This document shows positions 29,901-41,900 of a stretch of 64,000 nucleotides of DNA, one piece after another. The stretch is from Hydrogenophaga sp. Its GTDB lineage: Bacteria; Pseudomonadota; Gammaproteobacteria; Burkholderiales; Burkholderiaceae_C. The stretch lies in NCBI RefSeq assembly GCF_030373225.1, contig NZ_JAUCZG010000009.1, positions 62,001-126,000 on the forward strand. Reading direction: 5' to 3'. Below the pieces are notes generated by a model, which had not been told where the DNA came from, did no database searches, and saw nothing but the letters and a program-made list of their open reading frames with translations. The stretch's first letter is position 1, and each line of letters opens with the position of its first letter. Made by a program: the position numbers and the translations under genes.

Positions 29901-32900
29901 ATCCGCAACAGCGACATCAGCGCTGGCGGCCATGTCGATGTGCTGGCGCTGGATACCGCGCGCATCGATGCACTGGTGCGCGCCGCTGCCCTCGCCGTGG
30001 GGTTTGGGTCCAAAGCCACGCCGGCGGTGGCCCTGGGCCTGTCGGTGGCGATGAACGAAATTGGCTGGGACCGCAGCCAGACGCCGCCGATCACCTACAA
30101 CAACGAAGACAAACCCAACGCGCTGCGCACGGGCGATACCGTGCTGATCACGAAGGGCCCACAGATCGGGCAGGTGTTTGAATACACCGGCGAGAGCCGC
30201 AACGACAAGGACGGCATCAGCCTGGGCGCGCAGAGTTACCACGACCGGGCCCAGTGGCGCCGTGTGGCGATCACCCCCAGCCGGGCCGAGACCACGGCAC
30301 TGATCGAAGGCTCCGGCGTTCAGGCCGGAGGCAACCTGACGGTGCTGGCCACCTCCACCGCGAGCATCGGCGCGGTGGTGCTGGCCGGCACGGTTGGTGT
30401 GGCGGCTTCGGCCAAGGCGGGTGTGGCGGTGTCTGCCGCCGGTGTCTACACCGAGAACAACATCCTGGTGGATGTGCGCGCGCAGATCCGCAACAGCGGT
30501 GCGATCGCTGCCAACCAGATCACGGTGCTGGCCGACAACGCGGCCAGCATCAACGCGATCGCCGGTGCGGCTTCGATCGGCGCATCGCTGGGTGGCAAGG
30601 CCGGCATTTCGGTCACCATCGGTTTGAGTCTCGCCTTCAACGCGGTGGCCGGCGACACGCTGGCCAGCATCGATGCGGCGCAGACGGTGACGGCGCGCTC
30701 TGGCGACCTGCGCATCAGCGCGGTCTCCCGGTCGGTGCCCCTGTTCACCATCGATCTCGCCACCACCGCCGGCTTGTCGGCCGCGGTGCTCGATGATGCT
30801 GCCACCAGCGACCCGGACGATGAGGACACGGAGGGCCGGGACGAATACATGCTGGACCGCAGCAAGGACCTGGGTCTGCTGTCGAAACTGGCCGATGCGC
30901 TGCGATTGAACGGCATGGCCTTGCCGTCCGCACCGAGCCTCACGGCCGACTGGGACCTCACCTCGGGCGATGGCCAGAAAGAGCTCAAGCCAGGACAGAA
31001 AGTCAAGCTGGCCGGGGGCTACGCCCTGGGCGGAACGGGTGGGCGGGTCTACGAATTCACCGGCAGCACGTCCCTGGATGGGGATCTCGGCACGCTGAAT
31101 TACGCCGACACGACACGCTTCAAGGTGGTGGAGCCCGAGCTTGTGCTGCGGGTGCTGGAGCGTGGTCGCTCGTGGCAGTTGTTGCTGGCCAATGGCCGCA
31201 GTTACACGCTGCAGCTGAACGCGGCCAACCCCACGCTTCTGCAGGTGGGCAACAGCACCATCCACGCGGTGTCGGCCGCGGCCGCGCTGGGACTGGCGGT
31301 GGGGGGCACGGCGGGCATTGCGGTCAGCGGCGCGGGCGCCGTGGCCTACAACGAGGTGCTCAACAGCACGGTGGCGCAACTCTCCAACGGCGATGCCACC
31401 GCCACCGGCAACGTGTTTGTGACCGCTGTCAACACGGCGGCGATCAGCTCGATCGTGGCGGCTGTTTCCCTGGCAGTGGGCGCCGGGGGCACTGCTGGCG
31501 TGGGGGCGTCGATCGGCATCGCGCTGGCGCGCAACTGGATCGGCTACACCGATGAGGCGCCGGCCTTGCGGGCGCAAACCCGGGCCTCGGTGCTGGATGC
31601 CAGCATCAACGCGGGCGGCGACATCCAGGTGCTGGCCACCGCAGAACAGCGCATCGGTGCGCTGGTGCTCAGCGGCTCAGCAGCCATTGCCGGCGGCGGC
31701 ACGGCGGGCGTGGCGGCCAGTGGCTCGGGCGTGGGCGCCAACAACCGGATCGCGATGGACATCACCGCCGAGATCGATGGTGACCGGGCGCGCGGCATTC
31801 GAGGCAATGCGGTCGAGGTGCTGGCGGTTGATCGCTCGGTGATCAACGTGTTTGCCGGTGCAGCCTCCATTGCCGCTTCGGTGGGGGGGACAGCAGGCGT
31901 TTCCTTGTCGATCGGCGCTGCGCTGGCGCGCAACCACATCGACAACCGGGTGGTGGCGGCGGTGCGAGCGGTCGAGGATCAGCTGGTCGCCCGCGCAGGC
32001 GATGTGCAGGTTCGTTCGTTTGAACAGGCCTACATCGCATCCACCGCCATCGCGGCCTCTGTGGCGGCCGGTTTTGGCGGCACCGCGGGCATTGCCTTGT
32101 CCGGCGCAGGCGCTTCGGCCACCAACGTGATCCTGGGCGAGAGCAGCGCGCTGGTGATCGACAGCACGCTGCTGGCGGCCCGCGACGTGGCCGTGAGCGC
32201 CATCAACTCAGCCACCATCACCTCATCCATCATGGGCCTTTCGGTGGCCGCGGCGGGTGGCCTCGTCGGTGTCGGTGCCTCCATCGGCGTGGGCATTGCC
32301 CGCAACTACATTGGCTCGGACCCCGGTTCGAGCACCTCGGCGACCCACACCTCGGGCCTTGACAACCCGCTGCAGATCCGTACCGGCGACACCGTGTACC
32401 TCGCCCCTGGCAGTGGTGGTGCCCGCGCGGGCGACACCTACCGCTACATCGGCAAGCAGACGCTGGGCAAGAAGGACGTGGACGGTGACGGGGTCAAGGA
32501 CAACCTGCTGGTCACCCAGGACTACGCTGACCGCGAGTTGTGGGAGCAGGTGGTGGTCGAGCAGCCGCTGCGGGTGCAGGCAGTCATCGAGGGTGCCAGC
32601 CTGAGCGCAGGGCGCCACATCGAGGTACTGGCCGACGCCATGCAGAGGGTCGATGCCAGCATCCTGGTGGTCTCCGCAGCGATCACGGGCGGCAAGGTCG
32701 CGGTCAGTCTGAGCGGCGCCGGGGTGAACACCGAGAACCATGTGAACGCGGTGGTTCAAGCTGTTGCCGGGCGCAGCGTCACGGCGGGCGACGCGACCCT
32801 GCTGGCCCAGGGCAACATCACCCTGCGGGCACAGGACTTCTCCAGCATCGATGCAGATGCCAAGGCGGTCTCGCTGGCGGCGGCCATCGGCATCGGCGGC

Positions 32901-35900
32901 GCTGCCGCAGTGGGTGTGTCACTGGCCGACAACCGCATCGACCAGTCGGTGCTGGCCGGTCTCAAGGGCGCCAATGTTCAGGCGGGCAGCGACATTCAGG
33001 TGAGCGCCCGAGGGGGTGCCGTGATCGACGCCCGGGCACAGGCCGTGGCCGCCGCGGCGGGGCTGATTTCACTGGCCGGCGGTGGTGCGCGCGCCAGTGC
33101 CGTGATCGACTCGCTGATCGATGCCGACATCAGCGATGCCACGGTTCAGACCACCGGCAAGCTGCTGGTGGTGTCCGAAGGTTTGATGCGGGCCGACGCA
33201 CTGGTCGAGGCCACCGCCGTGAGCCTGGGCGCGATCGCCGCCGCTGCCAGTGGCACCGTGACGCTGATCGAGTTGAATCCGGAAATCACCGCCGGCATTC
33301 GCACCAGCACGGTGCGCGCCGCCGAAGTCGACATCAAGGCGCTGGGGCGCCAGACGGCCAACGTCGAGACCGCATCCATCAGTGTCAGCACCGGGGTCTC
33401 GGTGGGCGTGTCCTCGGCCACCATCAAGGAGCGTGCCCGCGTGCTGGCCGGCCTGGGCCATGCGGTGGACCTGCAGGCCAGCCGTCTGAACATCGATGTG
33501 GACAGCAAGGACATCCTCGATGTCCAGAGCGTGGCCGCCACCGGCGGCTCGCTGGTGGGTATCTCGGGTGGTTATTCCAGCCTGTCCATGGACAGCCAGG
33601 CCGTGCTGGTGATGGGCGACAACAACAACATTGCCGTGGGCACCCTGGTGCTGAGCGTGGTGCATGACCAGGACGTGGACTCACAGAGCCTGAACCTGGC
33701 GGTGGGCTTGCTCGCCGGCAGTGGCGCCCTGGTGAGCAACAGCTTCAACAGCTCCGCCGATGTCCGCATTGGCGCCAACAACAGCATCGAGGCCGGCAGC
33801 ATCACCGTGCTGGCCAACAACCGGGTCAAGAAGGACCGCTATTCCCTGCAGGACAACCTGCGTTCCGGCTCGGCCGGCCTGGTCAATGTGAGCGTGCTGC
33901 TGAGCGAAACCAGTTTCGGCAGTGCATCGAATCCCATGAGCGCGCGGGTCAGCCTGGGCGACGGCACGCGCATGGTGGTGGCGGGTGACGCTGCCGCCCC
34001 CGGCAAACTGCGCATGGAGGCCTTCATCGACGTCCTTGCGACCGACAACGTGCGGATCGAGGGCGTCTCGGGCCTGGGCCTGTCGGTGGGTGAATCGGCG
34101 CTCAGGACCCACACCGAAACCGGTGTGTTCCTCAACGGGGCAACGCTCTCCAACAACAGTGGCGACATCACCGTCACCGCCAAGACGGACACCCGGGTGA
34201 ACCCCGGCAGCACGCTGTTCTCCGCTGCGGCGGTCAGTGGCGGTGGCTCGATCGCCACCGGCCGCATCAACGCCAGCAACGTGATCTCGGCCCACGACGC
34301 CTCGTTGCGTGCGATGAACGTCAACCTCTACGCGGGTCGTGACGGTTTTGCCATTCCCAACCTGTTGCGCGGCGATGCCCAGGCCAACATGACCCTGGTG
34401 GGTCTGGCCGGGGTGGGCATTCCGGTGCCGACGATGGTGATCGATGAAAAGAACGAGGTGCTGCTCTCGGGCAGCTCGTCGCTGCGCGCGCTGCGAGATG
34501 TCAATCTGGTGGCCAAGGAGAGCCTGAGCCTGCCCAACACCGATGGACTGGTGTTGTCCCTGTCGCTGATCCCGTACGCCGTGGATGTGCCCGATGGCGG
34601 GAAGATCAACAGCAGCAACCGCGTCAGCGTGACCGAGCAGGTGCGCATTGAAGCGGGCATTCAGAACCAGCTGTTGATGCATGTGCTGCCCATGGTGGTC
34701 AACGGTGAGCCCAAGCTCGATCCGGTCCGCATCGGCACCGCATTGACGACGCTGGAGAAGGCGGCGCTGAACCTGGACGCCGACCAGGACTATGTGTATG
34801 CCCTGCTGCAGGCCGACAACATCGCGATCAACATTGGCGCGGGCACTCTGGTGGAGGTCGCTGCCGACAAGCTCGATGGCAGCCGCGTGGCCCTCGGCGG
34901 TGAGACCGGCGCGTTTTATGTCTTCAATCCGGGCGCCGACGCCCAGACCGACCTGCAGCTGGAACTGCAGGACTACAGCGACGCCCGGCAGTGGAACAAG
35001 GTGCAGGTGCTGGAAGTCACCAGCGGCACGGTGCTGGCCCAGGCGGGCATCACCTATGTGCGCTTCAACGGCGAGATCTACCGTTACAGCGGCACAGAAC
35101 AGACGCTGGATCTGGCCGCGCAGAACTACACCAGCTCGGACGTCTGGTCCGAGGCGCTGCTGTTCAGCAGCGACATTGGCCGCAACTTCCGCACCAGCCT
35201 GGAAGGCAAGTTCTACATCATCAAGCCGCGCGAGCTGGCCACGCCACGCCTGGTCTACGCCAATGTGGGCAACAAGCTGATCGACCAGCGCGAGACGATC
35301 CTGGGCTGGATCGCCAGCCACGCCGGCAACGCCGAAGCGATTGCGCGTTACCAGGCCGAACTCGATCAGGTCGAGCAAGCCCTGAAGGATCTGGGCATCG
35401 GTGAGACCCTGGGCAGCGAGGGGGGCACGCTGGTCGCGCCCAAGGACCTCGATGTCTTTGTGGTTGAGTTGCCCGACCTGTTCGCCTCGCCCGGCTCCAT
35501 CCTCATCGAGGCCGATGCCGCGAGCAAACCGCTGCCCGCGACCATTGCCAGCCAGTTTGTGGCCCGACAGGGCGCCACCATCAACGTGCTGAACACGACC
35601 CCGTTCGGTTTGCAGGTCAACAACGTGGGTGTGTCAGGCAACAGCCGCACCACGATGATCGATGGTGAGCTGGTGGTGCTGGATGCAGGCCATGTCTATT
35701 TCAACTCGGTCAAGGTCTCGGCCGATGGCACCGGTGCAGCCGACAGCCTGATCCAGATCGTCCAGGACGGTTACCCCAGCGCCGCCTACGACCTGACGAT
35801 TCCCCCGCTGCCGCAAGACCTGTATGTGCGCGGCAACGTGGTCAACGAGGCCGGCCGCCTGGTGCTGAAAAACCTGGACGGCAGCATTTCGGTCACCGGC

Positions 35901-38900
35901 GAGCTGCGCGCCAAGACGGTCGAAATCGCCGCCAAAGGCAATTTTGACCTCAGCAGCGACGCCTGGTACCACACCGGGGCCGACCCGCGCCAGTACGTCA
36001 ACTACACCCGCGACTTTTCATCCCGGGTGTTCAACGACCAGGGACGGTCAGCGGCCATCGTGTTCGGTTCGCTCGGCGATCCGGCCTTGTCGGGCTTGCT
36101 CAGCGGCATCCTGGACAACAGTTCGCGGGTGCTGGCGCTGGGTGACATCAACATCCGTGCCAAGTACCTCAACATCAACGGTCTGGTGCAAAGCGGGGTG
36201 GACCAGTACACCCTGGTGATCGACGAGAGCTTCAGCCCCGGTGTTTCCACCGGGTTCACCGATGCGCTGGGCAACACCCTGGCGGGCATCAGCTACGGGC
36301 CGGACAACGTGCCGGTCACCGGTTTCTTTGATGCGGCCAGCGGCACCATCCTGCTCGACCCCATCGTCGCCAAAGGCGGCAAGATCAACCTGACTGGGCA
36401 GATCGTCAGCACCGGCAACGGTCACCTGCGGGTGGCCAGCGGCTACGCCAGCGTCAACATCACCAACCACAGCAACTGGAAGCTGGCGGCCGACCGCATC
36501 GATGTGTCGACCAACCGGGTCGGCACCATCACCATCACCGACAGCGGCACCCTGAGCAGAAGCGTCTATGAGGCCCGCAACGGGCAGGTCACCGTCGAGC
36601 AGTTCCAGGGTGTGCTGGTGCCGGCCGATCCGGCGATCCCGGGCGACATCCAGGCCATCCGTTACGACAAACAGGGCGCCACCGGCCTGCACGGCATCGA
36701 CGAGGTCTTGCTGTACCGCCCCGAGGAGGGGCAGTACTACGTCTGGGTCGAGGGCCAGGAAAAAACCCGCACCCGGCTGGAAAAGTTCGAGAAAAACAGC
36801 TTCTCGATCATTCCGGGCCTGTTCGAGATCGATGGTCTGATCGCCGACAAGAACAAGGTGAAGGAGGACGATGCCTTCCGCGACGCGACGCCATTGCTGG
36901 AGTCCGAAGGGTTGACCAGTGGTATCCGGCTGCCCAGTGGCGCCGTGGCCAGTGACTTCGCCTACCTGGTGGTGTACGAGCAGCGTGTCGATGAAACCGT
37001 GGCGCTGGTCAAGGACCTCTCCAAGGTGGTCGATGTCGCGTCACGCCGTGTCTACACCTATGTCGGCTCTGCCGAACAGGTGAGCCTGATCAGCACCGAT
37101 TTCGGTGACACCTCGCTCTGGATCGCCACCGGAGAATCCTTCGGCACGATCGAGCAGGCGCGTGCCTGGGTCGACACCAAGACGGAAAAATACGCCAGCG
37201 ACTACGTCAACTCGAGCCGCACGGTCAAGACCTGGAAGACCGGCGGTGGGTGGTTCAGCAAGAAGACGATCCACGTGGAGACCATCACGGTCACCGGCCT
37301 GAAGGACTACTACACGCATGCGCTGCGCGCCGACCACCCGATCGCCGTCAGCTTCATTGAAGGGCCCAGGACCCCTGAAATCAACATCCAGAGCAAGGGC
37401 GCGCTGGTCATGTCTGGCAGCGTCAGCCTGGGTGGCGACCCCGACGCCCTGGGCATCCTGCCACCGCTGGACAATCCGTTCGCCGGCGCTGCCCCGGGCA
37501 CCGTCTCGATCGGTGCCGATCAACTGAGCTTTGGTCGGGACGCCGTCATTTCGGGCGCTGCGCCCATCATCGACACGCTCAGCAGCATCAGCGTGACGCT
37601 GCAGAACGTCACCGGACTCACCCACATCCGCTCGGCGGGCGACATCAACATCACCTTGCTGGACGACGACGCCGATCGGTCGTTCAAGCTGGGCCAGATC
37701 CTGGCCGGTGGCGACGTCAGTGTGCGTGCCTACAACGGCATCGACGGTCGCAACGGCATGGTCGAAGGCAACCGGGTCGAACTCGACGCCGGCCTGGGCG
37801 GCATGGAAGTGCGGCTCGACTCGAACCGCACCGGCAATGGCGGTGTGGCCGCCCGCGCCAGCGGCGAGATCCGGATCCAGGAAGTGGCCGGCGATCTGCG
37901 GCTGATCGCGGCCCGCACCATCGCCGGTGCCACGGCCTCCATCACGTCCATCGGCGGCGACGTTCTGCTCGACACCCGCGACGGCTCCATCGTCAACGCC
38001 GCCTACACCGGCCTGCGCCTGGACAGCAGCAGCGGCGTGCTCGACGCGCGCCTGCAGGCCCTGGTCGACAAAGGGCTGGTGAGCGCAGACCAGGTCCGCT
38101 ACACGCTCTCACCGGCGCTGATGGCCCGCCTGTATCCGCATGCACCCATGCCCGGCCAGGCGCCGGTGGAGGCCACCGGCCTGCTCAACATCGAGGCGAA
38201 AAACCTCACGCTGCTCACGCGGGGCGACGGCACCGACGTGGGCCGCTCCAGCGGCCGCATGACGATCAGCAACCCGGGTCAGTTTGATCTGCTGTCGGCA
38301 GAGCACAAGGCGGTGCTGGCCCAGGCGCGACCCAGCGACGTTCTTCGGGTGGATTACGCGCTCTACCGCTACAAGGGACCGGACGCCACTTTCTTCATCG
38401 GCAGCGAAGCGGTGTTCAACAACATCGAGTTCTGGGAAAAAGTGCCCCCTTCCGCGGCTGGCAACGCCGCCGTGGTGGCCTCCTCACGGGACAACGTCGC
38501 CGACCTCAAGACCGGCGACGTGGTGGCCAACAACTTCGTCATCGAACGTGTGCTGGTGCAGGTGTGGGACGAAGTGCGGGTGGCCGTCAGTGGCCAGGTT
38601 GACGTGCGCTCCGAAGGCGATGTCGTCATCGGTGCCAACGGCGACATCACGGTCCAGCGCCTTCAGGGGCTGGACCGGTTGCGGCTCGATGCAACGGGTG
38701 ACGTGACCGGTGCTGCCGGCCAGACCACCCACTTGCAGGCGAGCGACATGCAACTGCGTGCCGGTGGCGACATCGGCGGCGCTGCGACAGATGCCTTGTT
38801 GCTCACCATCATCGGTGGGCGTCTGCAGGCCACCGCAGGCGGGCATCTGAACCTGGACGTGGTGTCTGGCGATGCGCGCCTGGGGACCTTGCAAGCCGGC

Positions 38901-41900
38901 AGCACAGCCCGACTGGTTGTGCAGACGGGCGACATCGTGGACGCCCGCGACGCGCTCGATGGCGAGCGCGCCAACCTGCGCGCCACAGACCTGGTGCTCA
39001 AGGCCAGCGGCCTGATCGGCCAGTTTGCAAGTCCTTCCTTCCCGGACGGCGCACTGGTCACCGAGGTGTCGACCTTGCAGGCGACCACCACGGGGCCAGC
39101 TTCGCTGCGCGGCCTGATCGCCATCGACAACCGGGGCGACCTGGCGGTGGTGGGCGACGGTCTGGTGATCGGCAACACCGACGCCGGCGTGCTGGTTCGC
39201 ACCAGTGGCGACCTGCGCATGGACGCGAAAGTGGCGCTGGACGGCCAGGGCAACGGCCCGCTCCGCCTGCTGCTGCAGGCGGGCGCCGATCTGGGCACGG
39301 ACGTGTCGGGTGGCGCAGGGAACCTGACGCTCAATTCCACCGTGAACGCCGTGGGCGCGTCGATGAGCCTGCTGGCGCAGGGCTCGGTGGTGCAGCGTGC
39401 CACGGCCACGGTGAGCAACCGCGGCGGCAGCATCGACATCGAGGCCATGACCGGCCAACTGGAACAGCGCCCGGGTGCGCTGATCACCACAGACGCTTCG
39501 CTGGGTGGCTCGGTGCGCCTGGCCGCGGCGGGCGACATCCTCCTGGGCCGTGTGGTGGCGGGCAGTGGCGACATCGCCCTGGTCTCGGCCACGGGCGACA
39601 TCGTCGGCGGCACCCCAGGTGTGCTGGCGCTGGAAGGCGGCGCCCTGCTGGTGAAGGCCGCAGGCAATGTGGGCAGCCTCGGTCGTGCCGGGCAGCCGCT
39701 GGAGATCGGCGTGGCCCGGGTGGCCGCGCAAGCGGGTGGCGAGCTGGCGCTGCGTGCGGCGCAGGCGATTCGCATCGACGCGGTCGCGGTGGCGCTCTCA
39801 CGCGTGGTGCCCACCGGCACGCAGGCGCTCAGCGACACCGCCACCGGCTTGAACAGCACGGCCGGCGGTGTGGCCCTGGCCACGCTGGCCGGTGATCTGA
39901 CGCTGGCGGCCGATGTGGTGGTGGCGCTGGATGTGCGCACGCTGGCGGTGGACCCGGCAGCGGGTCAGGCCTCGGGTGTGGCGGGCACGGTGCTGCTGCA
40001 ATCGGCCGGCGCCCTGCGGATCGAAGGCGATTCGAGGGTGTCCACCCTCGGGGGTGTGATCGACATGGAGGCGCTGGGTGGTGCACTGACCATGGCCAGC
40101 GGCACGGTGGTGGACAGCCAGGGCGGAACGGTGCGACTGGCGGCCCTGGACAGCCTGGCGCTGGGCCGGGTGGATGCCGGCTCCGGCATGGTGAGCCTGG
40201 TGGCGCAGGGCGGCGCGATCAGCCGGGGGTTGGCCGACATCACCGACATCCGTGCCGGTTCCTTGCGTCTGCAAGCCGGCAGCGCCATCGGCCAGACCGG
40301 CGCGGCGCTGCGCACCGATGTGCAGACGCTCAGCGCCCGCAGCGGCGGTGGCGACATCGTGTTGCTCAACCAGGGCGACCTGACCCTGGGTGCGGTGAGC
40401 GACCTGGTGCTGTTCCGGTCGTGGGCCGGTTCCGATGCCGTGCAGGTGACCGACCGTGCACAAAGCGGCCTGTTCACCTCGGGCACCGGGGGCGTGCGGG
40501 TGGCAACGGTGGACGGCAGCATCACCGTGCGCAGCACGCCGGTGCTCGACGGTGGTTTTGCCATCCGCAGCGGCAGCGGCGGTGTGGCCCTGGTGGCCGG
40601 TGGTGCGGGCGACATCGTGCTGGAGGGGCGCATCGATGCGTCGGCCGCAGGCCGGCTGGAACTGAGCGCGGCACAGGGGGTGCTGCGTCAGGCCGCGACG
40701 TTGCGGGACCCAGCCTTGCGCGCGGCCGACCTGGTGTTGTCGGCCCGCGAGATCGCGACCGCCCTCACCCTCTCGGTGGACCAGGTGTCGGCCAGCAGTG
40801 CGGTGGGCGGCATCACCCTGAGCCAGGCGGCGAATGCGGACGGCAGCCTGCGTGCGCTGACGCTGGTCGACCTGCGGGCCGCCGGTGGCGGCATCGACGT
40901 GCGCAACGCGGGCGACCTGGTGGTGCAGACGGTGCAGGCCGCAGCGGGTGCGCAGGTCACGCTGGAAAGCGTTGAAGGCACCATGGACCTCGACGCCGAG
41001 GCCATCGAGCCTCTGACCACCTTGTCCCTGTCGCTGCTGGCGGTGGGGTTCATCGGTGGCGGCCGCTTGAGCCAGAACCAGACCAAGCGGGAAGGCGCGG
41101 TGTTGCGCGACGGCGATGTCACGATCGACGATGCATTCCTGAGCGGCTTGAGCGGCTTCAACGGGGCGCTGTGGGTGCGCGCCACGGGCACGATCACCGT
41201 GGGCGTGACCAGTGGTCACGTGCTGAGCAGCGTGAAGCTGGTGGCCGGTGGCGACATTGCCCTGGGCGCGAGCCTGCTCACCAGCGGCACGCTGGACCTC
41301 AGTGCCACGGGTGCACTGGTGCATTCGCTGCCCGCGGGGCAGCTGCAGGCCAGCAACATCGTGCTGGCCGCGGGCCAGGGCGTGGGCGCCAGCGGCGCGG
41401 CGCTGCAGGTGGTGCTGGACGGCGGGGTGCTCAGCGCCGCGGCCGGTCTGGCCGAAGGCAGCGGCACGGCCGACATTCACATCCATGCCATGGCGGGCGA
41501 CCTGCGTGTGGGCACCGTGGTGGCCGAGCGCGGCAGTGTTGTGCTGAGCGCCCTGGCCGGCGCCATCGACGGCGCTTCGGACGACGGTTATCCCCATGTC
41601 GCCGGCGTCCAGGTCAGCCTGGGTGCGGCCACCGGCATCGGGGCCACCGGCCAGACCGCCGGGCTGCGGGTGCAGACCGGCAGCCTGAGCGTCTCGGTGC
41701 AGGCGGGCAATGCCCGCATGACCGTGGCCGGGGATGTGGACGTGCTGGCGCTCGACCTGCTGGGTGCGGACGAGCTGCGGCTGAATGCGTCCGGCAGCAT
41801 GCGCCTGGTGGGCGCTGTGCAGGCGGTGGACGGTTCGGTTCACCTGAGCGCCGCCGGCAACTGGGCCCAGCTGAACGGGTCAAGCCTGACGGCGGCCTCG

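Larger units (their letters stand above)
21046..38450 (+). repeat. Dispersed W-x-V module, at least 14 copies
   Basis: A unit of about 45-60 aa with the pattern GDxVxVxxG...GxVYRYxG...Y/F-x-D...W-x-x-V starts near 21046, 22078, 23170, 24202, 25294, 26325, 27450, 28495/28560, 30120, 30980, 32380, 34845/35030, 37020 and 38330. Examples of the core are GNIYRYMG and DLWQEV. Several copies are followed by a Pro and a SDSDAI(A/G)VG strand. The copies interrupt beta-repeat sequence of different types, so they behave as inserted surface modules. No named family is assigned. Confidence 0.75.
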
